A stretch of 47,928 bases of DNA from Burkholderiales bacterium (GCA_016790635.1 JAEUOR010000015.1:1-47928), one strand, 5' to 3'; positions 35,535-44,406 are shown, numbered from the stretch's first letter. Notes: generated from the letters alone by a model not told the origin. Numbers and translations: made by a program.

Positions 35535-36425
35535 ATGAGCGGTGATACCGACCAGACACGACGCAGTTTCCACGACAAGTGGCATCACAATCGGGACGCC
35601 GCGTTTCGAGAAACCTTGCGCGCGGGCTCCGACATCCAGGCCTGGATACTCGGCCGCAACGGCTTCGCGGATCGCGATGCCTTTGCCGCATACCTGTCGC
35701 GCTTTGCGCGCATTCTCGATGCCGGTTGCGGCAACGGCCGGGTCACGGCGCTGCTGCGCGAGCTGAGCCGGCCGCAGACCGAGATCGTCGGGGCCGACCT
35801 GGTCGCCTCGCGCATTGCAGAGGCAAATCTGGCCGGTGCGGCCAACGTGAGCTTCCGGGACGCCGACCTGCTCGGCGACTTGGCTGCGCTGGGCAGTTTT
35901 GACTTCATCTATTGCCAGGAGGTCCTGCACCACACGTCCGATCCGCAGGGCGCTTTCACGAACCTGTGCTCATTGCTCGCTCCTGGCGGAGAGATCGCGA
36001 TCTACGTCTATCGCAGGAAGGCGCCGGCGCGTGAGTTCGTCGACGACTTCGTCCGGGCGCGCATGGCCGGTCTCGAGTACACCGAGGCATCGGCGATGGC
36101 CAGGCAGATTACCGATTTCGGCCGCGCGCTGGCCGAATCCGGCGCGAAGGTGACTGTCCCGGCGGTACCGGTGCTAGACATCAAGGCGGGTGAGTACGAC
36201 GTCCAGCGCCTCGTGTACCACTTTTTCATGAAGTGTTTTTGGAACCCCGATCTGTCGCTTGACGACAATGTCGCGATCAATTACGACTGGTATCACCCGC
36301 AGCTGTGCTCGCGCCACACCATCGATGAGGTAAGGGGCTGGTTCGAGGCCGCAGGCCTCAGTGTGATCCACGCTTTGGAGGATCACTACGGCATCACCAT
36401 GCGCGGACGGCGAAAGGGCGGATGA
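35535..36425 (+). CDS. Class I SAM-dependent methyltransferase
   Basis: A 296-residue methyltransferase. FARILDAGCGNGRVTALLRE near residue 60 binds SAM, IVGADLVASRIAEANL supplies the acidic ribose contact, and FDFIYCQEVLHHTSDP is the motif following strand 4. The C-terminal 130 residues add a helical domain with a YDVQRLVYHFFMKCFW segment and INYDWYHPQLCSRHTIDEV, typical of sugar-locus methyltransferases. The ATG at 35535 is preferred; the frame extends to 35367 within the SDR gene. Its stop overlaps the next start by four bases. The likely role is methylation of a sugar or lipid-linked saccharide. Confidence 0.84.
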   Translation: MSGDTDQTRRSFHDKWHHNRDAAFRETLRAGSDIQAWILGRNGFADRDAFAAYLSRFARILDAGCGNGRVTALLRELSRPQTEIVGADLVASRIAEANLAGAANVSFRDADLLGDLAALGSFDFIYCQEVLHHTSDPQGAFTNLCSLLAPGGEIAIYVYRRKAPAREFVDDFVRARMAGLEYTEASAMARQITDFGRALAESGAKVTVPAVPVLDIKAGEYDVQRLVYHFFMKCFWNPDLSLDDNVAINYDWYHPQLCSRHTIDEVRGWFEAAGLSVIHALEDHYGITMRGRRKGG

Positions 36426-37567
36426 CCCTGCGCGTGCTGCATGCACCCGGGATCGCGGGCGGCAACGCCGCCGAGCTGGCGCGGGCCGAACGTGCGATCG
36501 GGTTGGACAGCCACTGTGTCGCCTTCGATCCAAATCCCCTCGGCTACGAGGTCGATGAGGTCATCGACCCGCAACGCGGCCGGCTGCGCTTCGAATTGGC
36601 GCGCTGGCGCTGGGCGTGGCGGGCCTGGCGCGACTTCGACGTGGTTCATTTCAACTTCGGGCAGACTTTCATGCCACAGCAGGGCCCACATGCGCGCGGC
36701 GTCTCCTGGAGGGAACGCCCGCTTCGCGCGGCCTACCGCGCCTGGGCTCGCTCGGCGGAGTTGCGCGACCTGGCTTTTCTCAAATCACGCGGCAAAGCTG
36801 TGTTCATGACCTATCAGGGCGATGATGCGCGGCAGGGCGACTTTTGCCGCGAGCACTTCAAGGTGACTTTTGCCGACCGCGTCGAGCCCGACTACTATGC
36901 GCCCGGAACCGACGCCGCCAAGCGGCGACGCATCGCCCGGGTGGACAGGTACGCGGACGGCATTTTCGCCCTCAACCCGGACCTCTTGCACGTCCTGCCG
37001 GCGCGTGCGCAGTTCCTCCCCTATGCCAACGTCGACCTGAAGACCCTCAAGCCCTCGCCGGCCGACAATGCGGTGCCGGTCATTGTGCACGCACCCTCGC
37101 ACGGCGCCGTGAAGGGAACTGATGTCGTCGTCGCTGCCATGGAGGAAATGCGCCGCCGCGGCCTGGTCTTCGAGTTCGTTTTGGTGACCGGCAGGACTCG
37201 CAGCGAGGCCCTCGACATCTACCGTCGAGCAGACCTCTGCGTTGATCAGTTGTTCGCCGGTTGGTACGGCGGACTCGCCGTTGAAATGATGGCGCTCGGC
37301 AAGCCGGTCGCCACGTACCTGCGCGAGGGCGATCTGGACTTCCTGCCCTCCGAGATGCGGGCCGCCCTGCCCGTCGTTCAGGTGCGACCGGATAACGTCG
37401 CCGATGTGCTGGCGGAGTTTCTTTCCAGACCGCGCATGGCATGGCTCGAACTCGGCATGCTCAGCCGTGCCTTCGCGGAGACCTGGCACGACCCTGTGGG
37501 CATCGCGCGCCGTTTGATGGCGAACTATGTCGCAGCAGCCGGTGGATCTCGGCAAGGAGGGGCTTGA
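36422..37567 (+). CDS. Glycosyltransferase, GT-B fold
   Basis: A 381-residue protein with a GT-B look. The N-terminus LRVLHAPGIAGGNAAELARA resembles a nucleotide-sugar transferase opening. The C-terminal half has VIVHAPSHGAVKGTDVVVAA, LDIYRRADLCVDQ and GLAVEMMALGKPVATYL, which match the C-terminal half of the protein at 10961-12172. This one lacks the cysteine cluster and the N-terminal helix of that protein. It overlaps the methyltransferase by ATGA and is followed after three bases by the second asnB-like gene. Confidence 0.78.
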   Translation: MTLRVLHAPGIAGGNAAELARAERAIGLDSHCVAFDPNPLGYEVDEVIDPQRGRLRFELARWRWAWRAWRDFDVVHFNFGQTFMPQQGPHARGVSWRERPLRAAYRAWARSAELRDLAFLKSRGKAVFMTYQGDDARQGDFCREHFKVTFADRVEPDYYAPGTDAAKRRRIARVDRYADGIFALNPDLLHVLPARAQFLPYANVDLKTLKPSPADNAVPVIVHAPSHGAVKGTDVVVAAMEEMRRRGLVFEFVLVTGRTRSEALDIYRRADLCVDQLFAGWYGGLAVEMMALGKPVATYLREGDLDFLPSEMRAALPVVQVRPDNVADVLAEFLSRPRMAWLELGMLSRAFAETWHDPVGIARRLMANYVAAAGGSRQGGA

Positions 37568-37570
37568 ATC

Positions 37571-39586
37571 GTGTGCGGGATAGCGGCCTTGATCTCCGCG
37601 GGGTCTCCGGTGAACCTGTCCTGGGGCCATGCGATGGCGGATGCCGTGGCGCACCGAGGGCCGGATGGCGAGGGTTTCGCGCTGTTTCGCGACGGCCTCG
37701 CGCAGGTGTCAACGAGCGGTGGCCCCTGTACGCCATCGTCTTTTCTGTCGTCCGATCATGCCTATCTCCCGCAAGAACAGATGGGGATGGCGAGCCAGCA
37801 GGGCACAGTGGTGCTCGGCCACCGGCGACTTGCCATCGTCGATCTTTCCCCGGCAGGACATCAGCCTATGTCCTACCGGGGCAGGCGACTATGGATCACC
37901 TACAACGGCGAGATTTACAACCATGTGGAATTGCGGGACGAACTCGCTCGCCTGGGTCATCAGTTCATCTCGCGCTCCGATACCGAAGTGATTCTCGCGG
38001 CCTACGCCCAGTGGGGCGAGGCATGCCTCGACCGCTTCAACGGCATGTTCGCGTTCGTTATGGTGGACTGTGAGCGGCGGCGCGTGTTCGCCGCCCGCGA
38101 CCGGTTTGGCGTCAAGCCGCTTTACCTGTGGCGCTCGCCGGCTGGGTTTCTTGCCTTCGCGTCCGAGATCAAGCAGTTTGGCGTATTGCCCGGCTGGCGC
38201 GCACGGATCAACGGGCAGCGGGCTTATGACTTCCTCGCCTGGGGTTTGAGCGAGCACACCGAAGAGACGATGTTCGATAGCGTGAAGCAAGTACGCGGCG
38301 GACAGTGTATGTCCTTTGACATGGAATCCCTGGGCCCAGACCGCCCGCTGCCCGTGCCGCGGCGCTGGTATGCCTTGCGTCCTCATCCTTGGAGCGGGGA
38401 CTACTCCGCAGCTTGCGAGAGTTTTTCTGAATTGCTGGAAGATGCGGTGCGCCTGCGCTTGCGCTCGGATGTGCCTGTCGGATCCTGCTTGTCTGGCGGA
38501 CTTGATTCTTCTGCGATCGTCTGCCTTGCGCATCGTCTGCTTGCAAATGAGGGAGCGCGCGCCAGGCAGTTGACCTTCACGGCGTATTCCGACGATGCAC
38601 GCCTCGATGAGCGGCCGTATGCGAGCGCGGTAGTCGCGCAAACCGGCGCTACTGCGAATTACGTCAAGCCCGAACCTGGTGACCTGCTGGAGACGCTGCA
38701 CCGGCTCGCGTGGCATATGGATGAGCCATATGGCTCGACCAGCATGTATGCGCAATGGCGGGTCTTCGAGGCAGCGGGTGCGTCTGGAATCAAGGTGATG
38801 CTCGACGGGCAGGGGGCCGACGAGGCGCTCGCAGGTTATCCCGTGTTCTGGGGCAGCCTGATCGCCGGTTTGCTGCGCGAGGGAAGGTTCGTTTCGGTCA
38901 TGCGTGAGATCGGCGCGCTCAACCGCAGCCGTGCGTCATCAGGCTGGCTGGCATTGGCGCAGGCACTGCAGCTGTTTCTTCCCGAGTCTCTGCGGCGTCG
39001 TGTGCGCGAGATGCGCGACGGCGGAACCTATGCGCCGGACTGGCTGGACCACCGGCGGCTCGGGGCAAAGATCTGTGATCCGTTTGCCGCGGTCGCCGGG
39101 TCATATCGCACAAGCATGACCGCTCTGTCCCTGGCGCAGGTAACCACGCTCAACCTGCCGATGCTGCTGCATTGGGAGGATCGCAATTCAATGGCGCATT
39201 CCGTGGAGGCGCGCGTTCCCTACCTGGACTATCGTCTGGTCGAGTTTGCCACCGGCCTGCCAGACGCGTTCAAGCTCGGCGACGCATGGACAAAGCGGGT
39301 TCTGCGCGATGCCTTGAATGGTCTACTGCCTTCTGCGATACGCGAGCGGCGCGACAAGATCGGATTCGAGACTCCGGAAGTGGCATGGATGCGCGACAAT
39401 TCGGCCGCTTTCAGGAAAGTGATGGCCCGTGCGGTGCAGGCAAGCCAGGGAGTTATTGACGCCGTGCATGCGGAGCGATTGATCACTGATGTCGCTGACG
39501 GACGAACGCGACAAGCTTTTATGCCTTGGCGGTTGATTGCCTTCGGCACATGGGCCGAGCGCTTTTCCGTCGATTGCAGCCCGTAA
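37571..39586 (+). CDS. asnB: Asparagine-synthase-type glutamine amidotransferase (AsnB family), second copy
   Basis: A 671-residue enzyme starting at GTG 37571, giving MCGIAALIS with Cys2 as the glutaminase nucleophile. It includes ITYNGEIYNHVELRDELARL, the PP-loop CLSGGLDSSAIVCLA near residue 310, and MLDGQGADEALAGYPVFWG near 415. It differs enough from the copy at 24187 (ATG start, GTGGDE versus GQGADE, 44 residues longer) to be an independent family member, not a recent duplicate. Such copies in surface-polysaccharide loci are thought to amidate uronic acid carboxyls; another possibility is amidation of an amino-acid substituent. It lies between a glycosyltransferase and a methyltransferase on the plus strand. 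Confidence 0.9.
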   Translation: MCGIAALISAGSPVNLSWGHAMADAVAHRGPDGEGFALFRDGLAQVSTSGGPCTPSSFLSSDHAYLPQEQMGMASQQGTVVLGHRRLAIVDLSPAGHQPMSYRGRRLWITYNGEIYNHVELRDELARLGHQFISRSDTEVILAAYAQWGEACLDRFNGMFAFVMVDCERRRVFAARDRFGVKPLYLWRSPAGFLAFASEIKQFGVLPGWRARINGQRAYDFLAWGLSEHTEETMFDSVKQVRGGQCMSFDMESLGPDRPLPVPRRWYALRPHPWSGDYSAACESFSELLEDAVRLRLRSDVPVGSCLSGGLDSSAIVCLAHRLLANEGARARQLTFTAYSDDARLDERPYASAVVAQTGATANYVKPEPGDLLETLHRLAWHMDEPYGSTSMYAQWRVFEAAGASGIKVMLDGQGADEALAGYPVFWGSLIAGLLREGRFVSVMREIGALNRSRASSGWLALAQALQLFLPESLRRRVREMRDGGTYAPDWLDHRRLGAKICDPFAAVAGSYRTSMTALSLAQVTTLNLPMLLHWEDRNSMAHSVEARVPYLDYRLVEFATGLPDAFKLGDAWTKRVLRDALNGLLPSAIRERRDKIGFETPEVAWMRDNSAAFRKVMARAVQASQGVIDAVHAERLITDVADGRTRQAFMPWRLIAFGTWAERFSVDCSP

Positions 39587-39609
39587 ATCCATCTTCACCT
39601 TCCGTCCCC

Positions 39610-40455
39610 ATGTCCGATCCGGTCTTGCAACACCCGTTCTTTCGCCCGGACGCTGCGCCCCAATTCAGGCAGCCACCCGGGACGCCGTATTTTCTGCGCG
39701 CAGATTCGGATTTGGGTCGGCTTGTCGGTGATCCCGGCTTGGCCGGCGATTGGGCCGAAAAGCAGGCCCAGCTGATGCGCTGGACCCGCGACTCGGCGAT
39801 GTTCAACGAAGCCGAAGTCATGTTCATCAACCGCATGTATGAAGGGTACTTCGCCAAACGTGGATTCCTGCGCGGCAATGTGCTCGATATCGGCGGCGGC
39901 TGGGGTCTTTTCAGGCAGTGGTGGCGACCCGAAGGCGAACAAGCCTTCGTGGTCCACGACCCGGGTACCGAACGCTTCATGGCCCAACCTCCGCCGACTC
40001 TCAAGAAAGTGTATGCCGATGGCCTTGCGCGTTCCGTGCGATTTGTCGAGGGATTCGGCGAGGAATTGCCGTATCTGAACGGCTGCTTCGATCTGGTGCT
40101 CATCGCGTCGGCGTTGGATCATTGCGCCGACCCGGTTCGCGTACTGGCAGAGACCCGGCGCGTATTGAGGCCGGGCGGGACCCTGATGGTGATCCAGGGC
40201 TTCGACGCGGAGCCAGGCGAGCCGAGGCGGCCGGGTACCGATCTTGGATCGCGGCTGGCCCGTGTGCTCTCGGATCCGCGTCGCTTGTATCGCGCTGTCA
40301 AGCAACGCATCCTGCATCGTGGGGAACCGCACATCCATCACTTCACGCGCAATCAGCTGGTCAACCTCGTCGCCGAGGCAGGGTTTTTCAATTGCAGGGA
40401 AACGGTCCTGGAGCGTACCCACGGCGTCTCGGTGTTTGAGGCTGGCAGGCCGTAG
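39610..40455 (+). CDS. Class I SAM-dependent methyltransferase
   Basis: A 281-residue methyltransferase. GNVLDIGGGWGLFRQWW near residue 95 binds SAM, and YLNGCFDLVLIASALDHCAD and RRVLRPGGTLMVIQGF are the later conserved strands. The ATG at 39610 is preferred; the frame runs back to 39526 inside asnB. The C-terminal HIHHFTRNQLVNLVAEAGFF is a common ending of Methyltransf_11 proteins. It precedes the 2-epimerase by four bases. The substrate is unknown, presumably a sugar of the repeat unit. Confidence 0.83.
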   Translation: MSDPVLQHPFFRPDAAPQFRQPPGTPYFLRADSDLGRLVGDPGLAGDWAEKQAQLMRWTRDSAMFNEAEVMFINRMYEGYFAKRGFLRGNVLDIGGGWGLFRQWWRPEGEQAFVVHDPGTERFMAQPPPTLKKVYADGLARSVRFVEGFGEELPYLNGCFDLVLIASALDHCADPVRVLAETRRVLRPGGTLMVIQGFDAEPGEPRRPGTDLGSRLARVLSDPRRLYRAVKQRILHRGEPHIHHFTRNQLVNLVAEAGFFNCRETVLERTHGVSVFEAGRP

Positions 40456-40459
40456 CACG

Positions 40460-41554
40460 ATGATGAAGATCGTCACCGTCGTTGGGGCGCGACCGCAGTT
40501 CATCAAGGCAGCCCCGGTGTCCAGGGCCCTCGCGTCCGGTGGGCAAGTACGCGAGATCATGGTGCACACCGGGCAGCATTACGACGACAATCTTTCGGCC
40601 GTCTTTTTCCGTGAACTCGACATTCCTGCTCCGGCGCGCAATCTCGGGGCTGGCTCGGGATCGCACGGCCGGCAGACTGCGCGTGCCCTTGAGGGCGTCG
40701 AGGATGTCCTGCTCGAGGAAAAGCCGGACTGCGTGCTGGTCTATGGCGACACCAACTCGACGCTGGCCGGCGCGTTGGCTGCGGCCAAGCTCCGGATACC
40801 TGTCGCACATGTCGAGGCGGGGTTGCGATCGTTCAACCGCGCGATGCCAGAGGAGATCAATCGCGTTGTCACCGACCATCTCTCTGCCTGGCTCTATGCG
40901 CCGACGGCGCAGGCGGTCACACACCTGGCTGCCGAAGGCATTGCCGAAGAGCGCGTGAAACTGGTCGGCGATGTGATGTTCGACGCAGCCTTGCAGAGCG
41001 CTGCTGCAGCTGGCACGCCGCGGCTGGACGAGATCGGGCTCACCGCCGCCGACTACGTACTGGCCACGATTCATCGCGCGGAGAACGTCGACGACCCGCA
41101 CCGGCTTCAGGCGATCATGCAGGGCCTGGACGCCGCGTCAAATGACATCGAGATCGTCCTGCCTTTGCATCCTCGCACCCGCAAGGCGATTGCGGCATAT
41201 GGTCTCCGAATTCAATCGCCGCGGCTTCGACTCATCGATCCTGTCGGCTACCTCGAGATGGTGGCCCTCGAACGCGATGCCCGTCTGGTTGTCACCGATT
41301 CGGGGGGGGTGCAGAAGGAGGCGTTTTTCCACCGCGTTCCCTGCCTCACGCTGCGTGCGGAGACCGAATGGACCGAACTGGTTGACGCCGGATGGAATGT
41401 TTTGGCGTTTCCTGCCAGCGCCGGTGCGGTGGAAACCGCCGTGCGATCTGCGCTTGCCAGGGCGAAACCGGCGGAATGGCCGCAGCTCTACGGGAATGGC
41501 AACGCTGCCCGGTTGATCGCTGACCACCTGGCGACGCTTGCCGGCAGATGCTGA
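40460..41554 (+). CDS. wecB: Non-hydrolysing UDP-N-acetylglucosamine 2-epimerase family (WecB/WbpI type)
   Basis: A 364-residue epimerase (one residue fewer if the second ATG at 40463 is used). It opens KIVTVVGARPQFIKAAPVSR, then MVHTGQHYDDN, VLVYGDTNSTLAGALAAAKL, VAHVEAGLRSFNRAMPEEIN, and LVVTDSGGVQKEAFF with the UDP-binding region. WecB makes UDP-ManNAc. The GARPQF form and the VYGDTNSTLAGALAAAKL segment resemble WbpI, which converts UDP-GlcNAc3NAcA to UDP-ManNAc3NAcA. With wbpB, wbpD and wbpE on the other strand, a WbpI role is attractive but not proven. Confidence 0.9.
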   Translation: MMKIVTVVGARPQFIKAAPVSRALASGGQVREIMVHTGQHYDDNLSAVFFRELDIPAPARNLGAGSGSHGRQTARALEGVEDVLLEEKPDCVLVYGDTNSTLAGALAAAKLRIPVAHVEAGLRSFNRAMPEEINRVVTDHLSAWLYAPTAQAVTHLAAEGIAEERVKLVGDVMFDAALQSAAAAGTPRLDEIGLTAADYVLATIHRAENVDDPHRLQAIMQGLDAASNDIEIVLPLHPRTRKAIAAYGLRIQSPRLRLIDPVGYLEMVALERDARLVVTDSGGVQKEAFFHRVPCLTLRAETEWTELVDAGWNVLAFPASAGAVETAVRSALARAKPAEWPQLYGNGNAARLIADHLATLAGRC

Positions 41555-42885
41555 GTTCGGCCGACAAGTCAGAGCGCGAATGCAGGACTTCGCTGCGCGT
41601 CATGATCGTCGCGCATGACTTCCCGCCACTCAATACGAGCGCATCGCGGCGTCCTTACAGCTGGGCACGCACCTGGTCGGACATGGGCCACGAGGTGCAT
41701 GTGCTCACGACGGCCAAGTATGCGCATGACAGTGTTGCCGCAGGAGGGCCGCCGATCGGTGGCTTCCGGATCCACGCCGTGCCCTACCTGCCCGGCGTCC
41801 GGCCAGTGGAGTCGCCAGGGGACGCGTCTCCGGCAGCCGGCCGTGCCCGCCGCAATCGACTGCTGGACGCAGTGCGCGTCGCGACACGCCGCCTCAGGCT
41901 GGGGCTCGGGCTTTTCACCGAAAAGACCACGCTTGCCTATTTTCCGATGCGGCGCGCCGGGCTGCGATTGCTTGCGATGCAGCGCTTTGATTTGATCGTC
42001 AGCACCTCCGGACCGGATGTCTGCCCCCTGATTGCTGCCGCCCTCAGCCGGCGCGGCGGTGTGTTCTGGCTTTCCGACTATCGCGACCTGTGGTTCGACG
42101 AGTTCGCGGTCGGACGCTACGCCGCCACGACATGGTTCGTCAATCGCCTGCAATCCCGGCTTGTCAGGCGGGCAGACCTGGTCTCGACCGTCTCGCGCGG
42201 CTTGGCGGGCTATTTGGAGCCGCTCGCGCCAGGTCGAGTGCACGTCTGCTACAACGGATATCTCGAATCGGCAGCGGCAGCGTCGGTCAAGCGCACTGAT
42301 GACGCCCGCGTTCGCATCGTCTACACCGGCACGTTCTATCCGCGCAAACGTGACCCGGTGCTTTTCTTCGATGCACTTGCGGCGTTGCGCGCGGCGCATC
42401 CTGATCTGCGGGATCGTTTCCGCGTCGATTGCTTCGGACCTGTGGAGGAATGGGTCGTACGCCAGGTCAGTCAACGTGGACTCGCATCGGTCGTGAACTT
42501 CGCCGGCAGTGTGTCGTACGCAGAGAGTCTGGCCGCGCAGCGCGGCGCGGATGTGCTCCTCTTCGTGGACTGGATGGACGCACGGGCCGAAGGGGTGTTG
42601 ACCGGCAAGCTGTTCGAATACCTTGCTGCGGGACGTCCGATACTGTGCATCGGCAGTCGCGAGGACACCGAAGCTGTGCAAGTGATCCATGACTGTGGCG
42701 CGGGGCGCGTCGCGGTGACGCAGGAGCAGGCCCTGCTCGCCCTCGTCGATCTTGCCTCCTGCAGCAGCCGGACGTCGTCGGAAACCGGCCTGGCCGCCAA
42801 GTTTTCGCGCAAGGCACAAGCGCTTGCGCTTCTCGAGCGTGTCCGTGAAGTCATGGCCACGTCCGGACATGCACCGACCCTATAA
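41548..42885 (+). CDS. Glycosyltransferase family 4
   Basis: A 445-residue GT-B protein. The N-terminal RVMIVAHDFPPLNTSASRRP opening and SDYRDLWFDEF motif belong to a GT4 group common in capsule and O-antigen loci. The C-terminal domain has RIVYTGTFYPRKRDPVLFF and EGVLTGKLFEYLAAGRPILC, the nucleotide-sugar glutamate motif. It starts seven bases before the end of the epimerase gene. A TATAAT overlaps its own stop, and a stable hairpin lies just after it, ahead of the FkbM-type gene. Confidence 0.87.
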   Translation: MLSSADKSERECRTSLRVMIVAHDFPPLNTSASRRPYSWARTWSDMGHEVHVLTTAKYAHDSVAAGGPPIGGFRIHAVPYLPGVRPVESPGDASPAAGRARRNRLLDAVRVATRRLRLGLGLFTEKTTLAYFPMRRAGLRLLAMQRFDLIVSTSGPDVCPLIAAALSRRGGVFWLSDYRDLWFDEFAVGRYAATTWFVNRLQSRLVRRADLVSTVSRGLAGYLEPLAPGRVHVCYNGYLESAAAASVKRTDDARVRIVYTGTFYPRKRDPVLFFDALAALRAAHPDLRDRFRVDCFGPVEEWVVRQVSQRGLASVVNFAGSVSYAESLAAQRGADVLLFVDWMDARAEGVLTGKLFEYLAAGRPILCIGSREDTEAVQVIHDCGAGRVAVTQEQALLALVDLASCSSRTSSETGLAAKFSRKAQALALLERVREVMATSGHAPTL

Positions 42886-42886
42886 T
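42881..42886 (+). promoter_or_regulatory. Possible internal -10 element (TATAAT) for the downstream gene cluster
   Basis: A perfect TATAAT overlaps the stop codon of the GT4 gene, 53 bases before the FkbM-type start. There is no recognisable -35 at 16-18 bases, so the call is weak. If real, it would give 42939-47928 its own promoter. Confidence 0.3.
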
Positions 42887-42896
42887 TTCGCCCCGT

Positions 42897-42925
42897 GCCG
42901 GTAGGGTTGAGGCCGACCCTCCGGC
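42897..42925 (+). other. Hairpin between the GT4 and FkbM-type genes
   Basis: GCCGG-T-AGGGT and ACCCT-CCGGC can pair over ten base pairs with one bulged T and an eight-base loop. It lies 13 bases before the FkbM-type GTG. No T-run follows, so it does not look like an intrinsic terminator; it may protect the message or affect translation. Confidence 0.4.
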
Positions 42926-42938
42926 GACAGGGGCCAAA

Positions 42939-43655
42939 GTGACGTTTTCCAGCGCGATCAAGCGACAGATCAACCGTTATCGTCACGCGGCGACGAAGAA
43001 GACGTCCTACGCACAGTGCGGCGAGGACCTCATCGTCGAATACGCCGCGCGCACCCTCGGCCTGCCGCAGGTCCGGCACCTCGATCTTGGCGCACACCAT
43101 CCGATCTACCTTAGCAATACCTATCTTTTCTATCTCCAGGGACATCGCGGAGTATGCGTCGAAGCGGACGCGAGCCTGCTACCCGCGTTTCGACGGCACC
43201 GTCCGCTCGATATCGTTCTCAACGCGGGGGTCGGTCCGCAGGACGCGCAACTGCCGTTCTACGTCATGACCACACCGACGCTGAATACGTTTTCCCGCGC
43301 CGAGGCCGAGCGCTACGCCTCGTACGGCCGGGAGCGCATCGAGCGGGTCGAACAAGTCGGGATACGAGGTGTGAAGGGCCTGGTTGCGGAGTTCTTTCCT
43401 GACGGCCTGGAGTTCGTATCGCTTGACGTCGAAGGGCTGGACCTGGCGATACTCGAGGCATTCGATTTCGCAAGCGCACGGCCGCCGATTTTCTGTGTCG
43501 AGACCCTGACATACACGGAGGACGGGACAGAGCGCAAGCTCGGCGAAATCATCGCGTTCATGGATTCGGTGGGCTATTTCGCTTATGCCGACACTTACGT
43601 GAATACGATCTTCGTCGACCGGGCTGCCTGGGCGCGGCGAGCGGCGCGAGGCTGA
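42939..43655 (+). CDS. FkbM family methyltransferase
   Basis: A 238-residue methyltransferase of the FkbM type, from GTG 42939 with AGGGG five bases upstream. Near residues 23-55 are TSYAQCGEDLIVEYAAR and VRHLDLGAHHPIYLSNTYLF, and later FVSLDVEGLDLAILEAFDF, the conserved end of the family domain. FkbM proteins transfer methyl groups to sugar or polyketide hydroxyls; many occur in capsule and O-antigen loci. It is followed four bases later by a DUF268-type protein. Confidence 0.9.
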   Translation: MTFSSAIKRQINRYRHAATKKTSYAQCGEDLIVEYAARTLGLPQVRHLDLGAHHPIYLSNTYLFYLQGHRGVCVEADASLLPAFRRHRPLDIVLNAGVGPQDAQLPFYVMTTPTLNTFSRAEAERYASYGRERIERVEQVGIRGVKGLVAEFFPDGLEFVSLDVEGLDLAILEAFDFASARPPIFCVETLTYTEDGTERKLGEIIAFMDSVGYFAYADTYVNTIFVDRAAWARRAARG

Positions 43656-43659
43656 TGCG

Positions 43660-44406
43660 ATGGTAACCTGGCTGAAGCGATGGGTGCTCGCGTTCATCGT
43701 TCCGCGGCCGGTCGTCGGCGTGCTTTACCTGCCGCGCTTCTTGCGCGACTGGCGGCGCTTTCGGGCGATCGTGCCGCCAAAACAAAGGCCCGCATGGCGC
43801 GATTTGTACCCCTGCCTGGGGGACTGGACCCCAGCTACGCCTTTCGATCCGCACTACTTTCACCAGGGGGCATGGCTGGCGCGCAATCTCGCCGGGGTTC
43901 AGCCGGGCGTTCATGTCGACGTCGGTTCCAGCGTCATGATGCTCTCGGTGCTGTCGGCGTGGGCGCCTACGGTCTTTGTCGACGTGCGTCCGCTGCGAGC
44001 TTCGGTTGCCGGGTTGAAGGCGGTTGCCGGCAGTCTTCTCAAGCTGCCCTTTGCGGATCGGTCCGTGACGTCGGTTTCCTGCCTGCACGTGATCGAACAC
44101 GTGGGTCTGGGTCGCTATGGCGACCCGCTCGACCCTTCGGGGGCCGAGCGGGCCGCGTCCGAGCTGCGCCGGATTCTCGCCGCGGGAGGGCGACTGTATT
44201 TGTCGACGCCCGTTGGTCGCGAACGCATTTGCTTCAACGCGCATCGTGTCTTCGATCCGAGCACCGTGAGCGGCTGGTTTCCGGAGTGCCGATTGATCTC
44301 TTTTGCGTACGTCGACGACCGCGGCGTGTTCCACGCGGACTCGCGTCCGGAGGAGGCGGTCGGGCTGGACTATGGCTGCGGCATGTACGTCTTCGAGCGC
44401 GCCTGA
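43660..44406 (+). CDS. DUF268-type putative SAM methyltransferase
   Basis: A 248-residue protein that matches the DUF268 group: a basic and hydrophobic N-terminus, FDPHYFHQGAWLARNL, a SAM-loop-like HVDVGSSVMMLSVLSAW, FADRSVTSVSCLHVIEHVGL, GDPLDPSGAERAASELRRIL, and a final YVFERA. The GRYGDPLDP segment is diagnostic in my experience. Its function is unestablished but the fold suggests SAM binding. It lies nine bases before a CgeB-like glycosyltransferase. Confidence 0.8.
   Translation: MVTWLKRWVLAFIVPRPVVGVLYLPRFLRDWRRFRAIVPPKQRPAWRDLYPCLGDWTPATPFDPHYFHQGAWLARNLAGVQPGVHVDVGSSVMMLSVLSAWAPTVFVDVRPLRASVAGLKAVAGSLLKLPFADRSVTSVSCLHVIEHVGLGRYGDPLDPSGAERAASELRRILAAGGRLYLSTPVGRERICFNAHRVFDPSTVSGWFPECRLISFAYVDDRGVFHADSRPEEAVGLDYGCGMYVFERA

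Noticed and set aside
41569..42870. A 433-codon open frame on the minus strand
   Set aside because: It is antisense to a glycosyltransferase with good motifs; low-complexity translation without hydrophobic core pattern.
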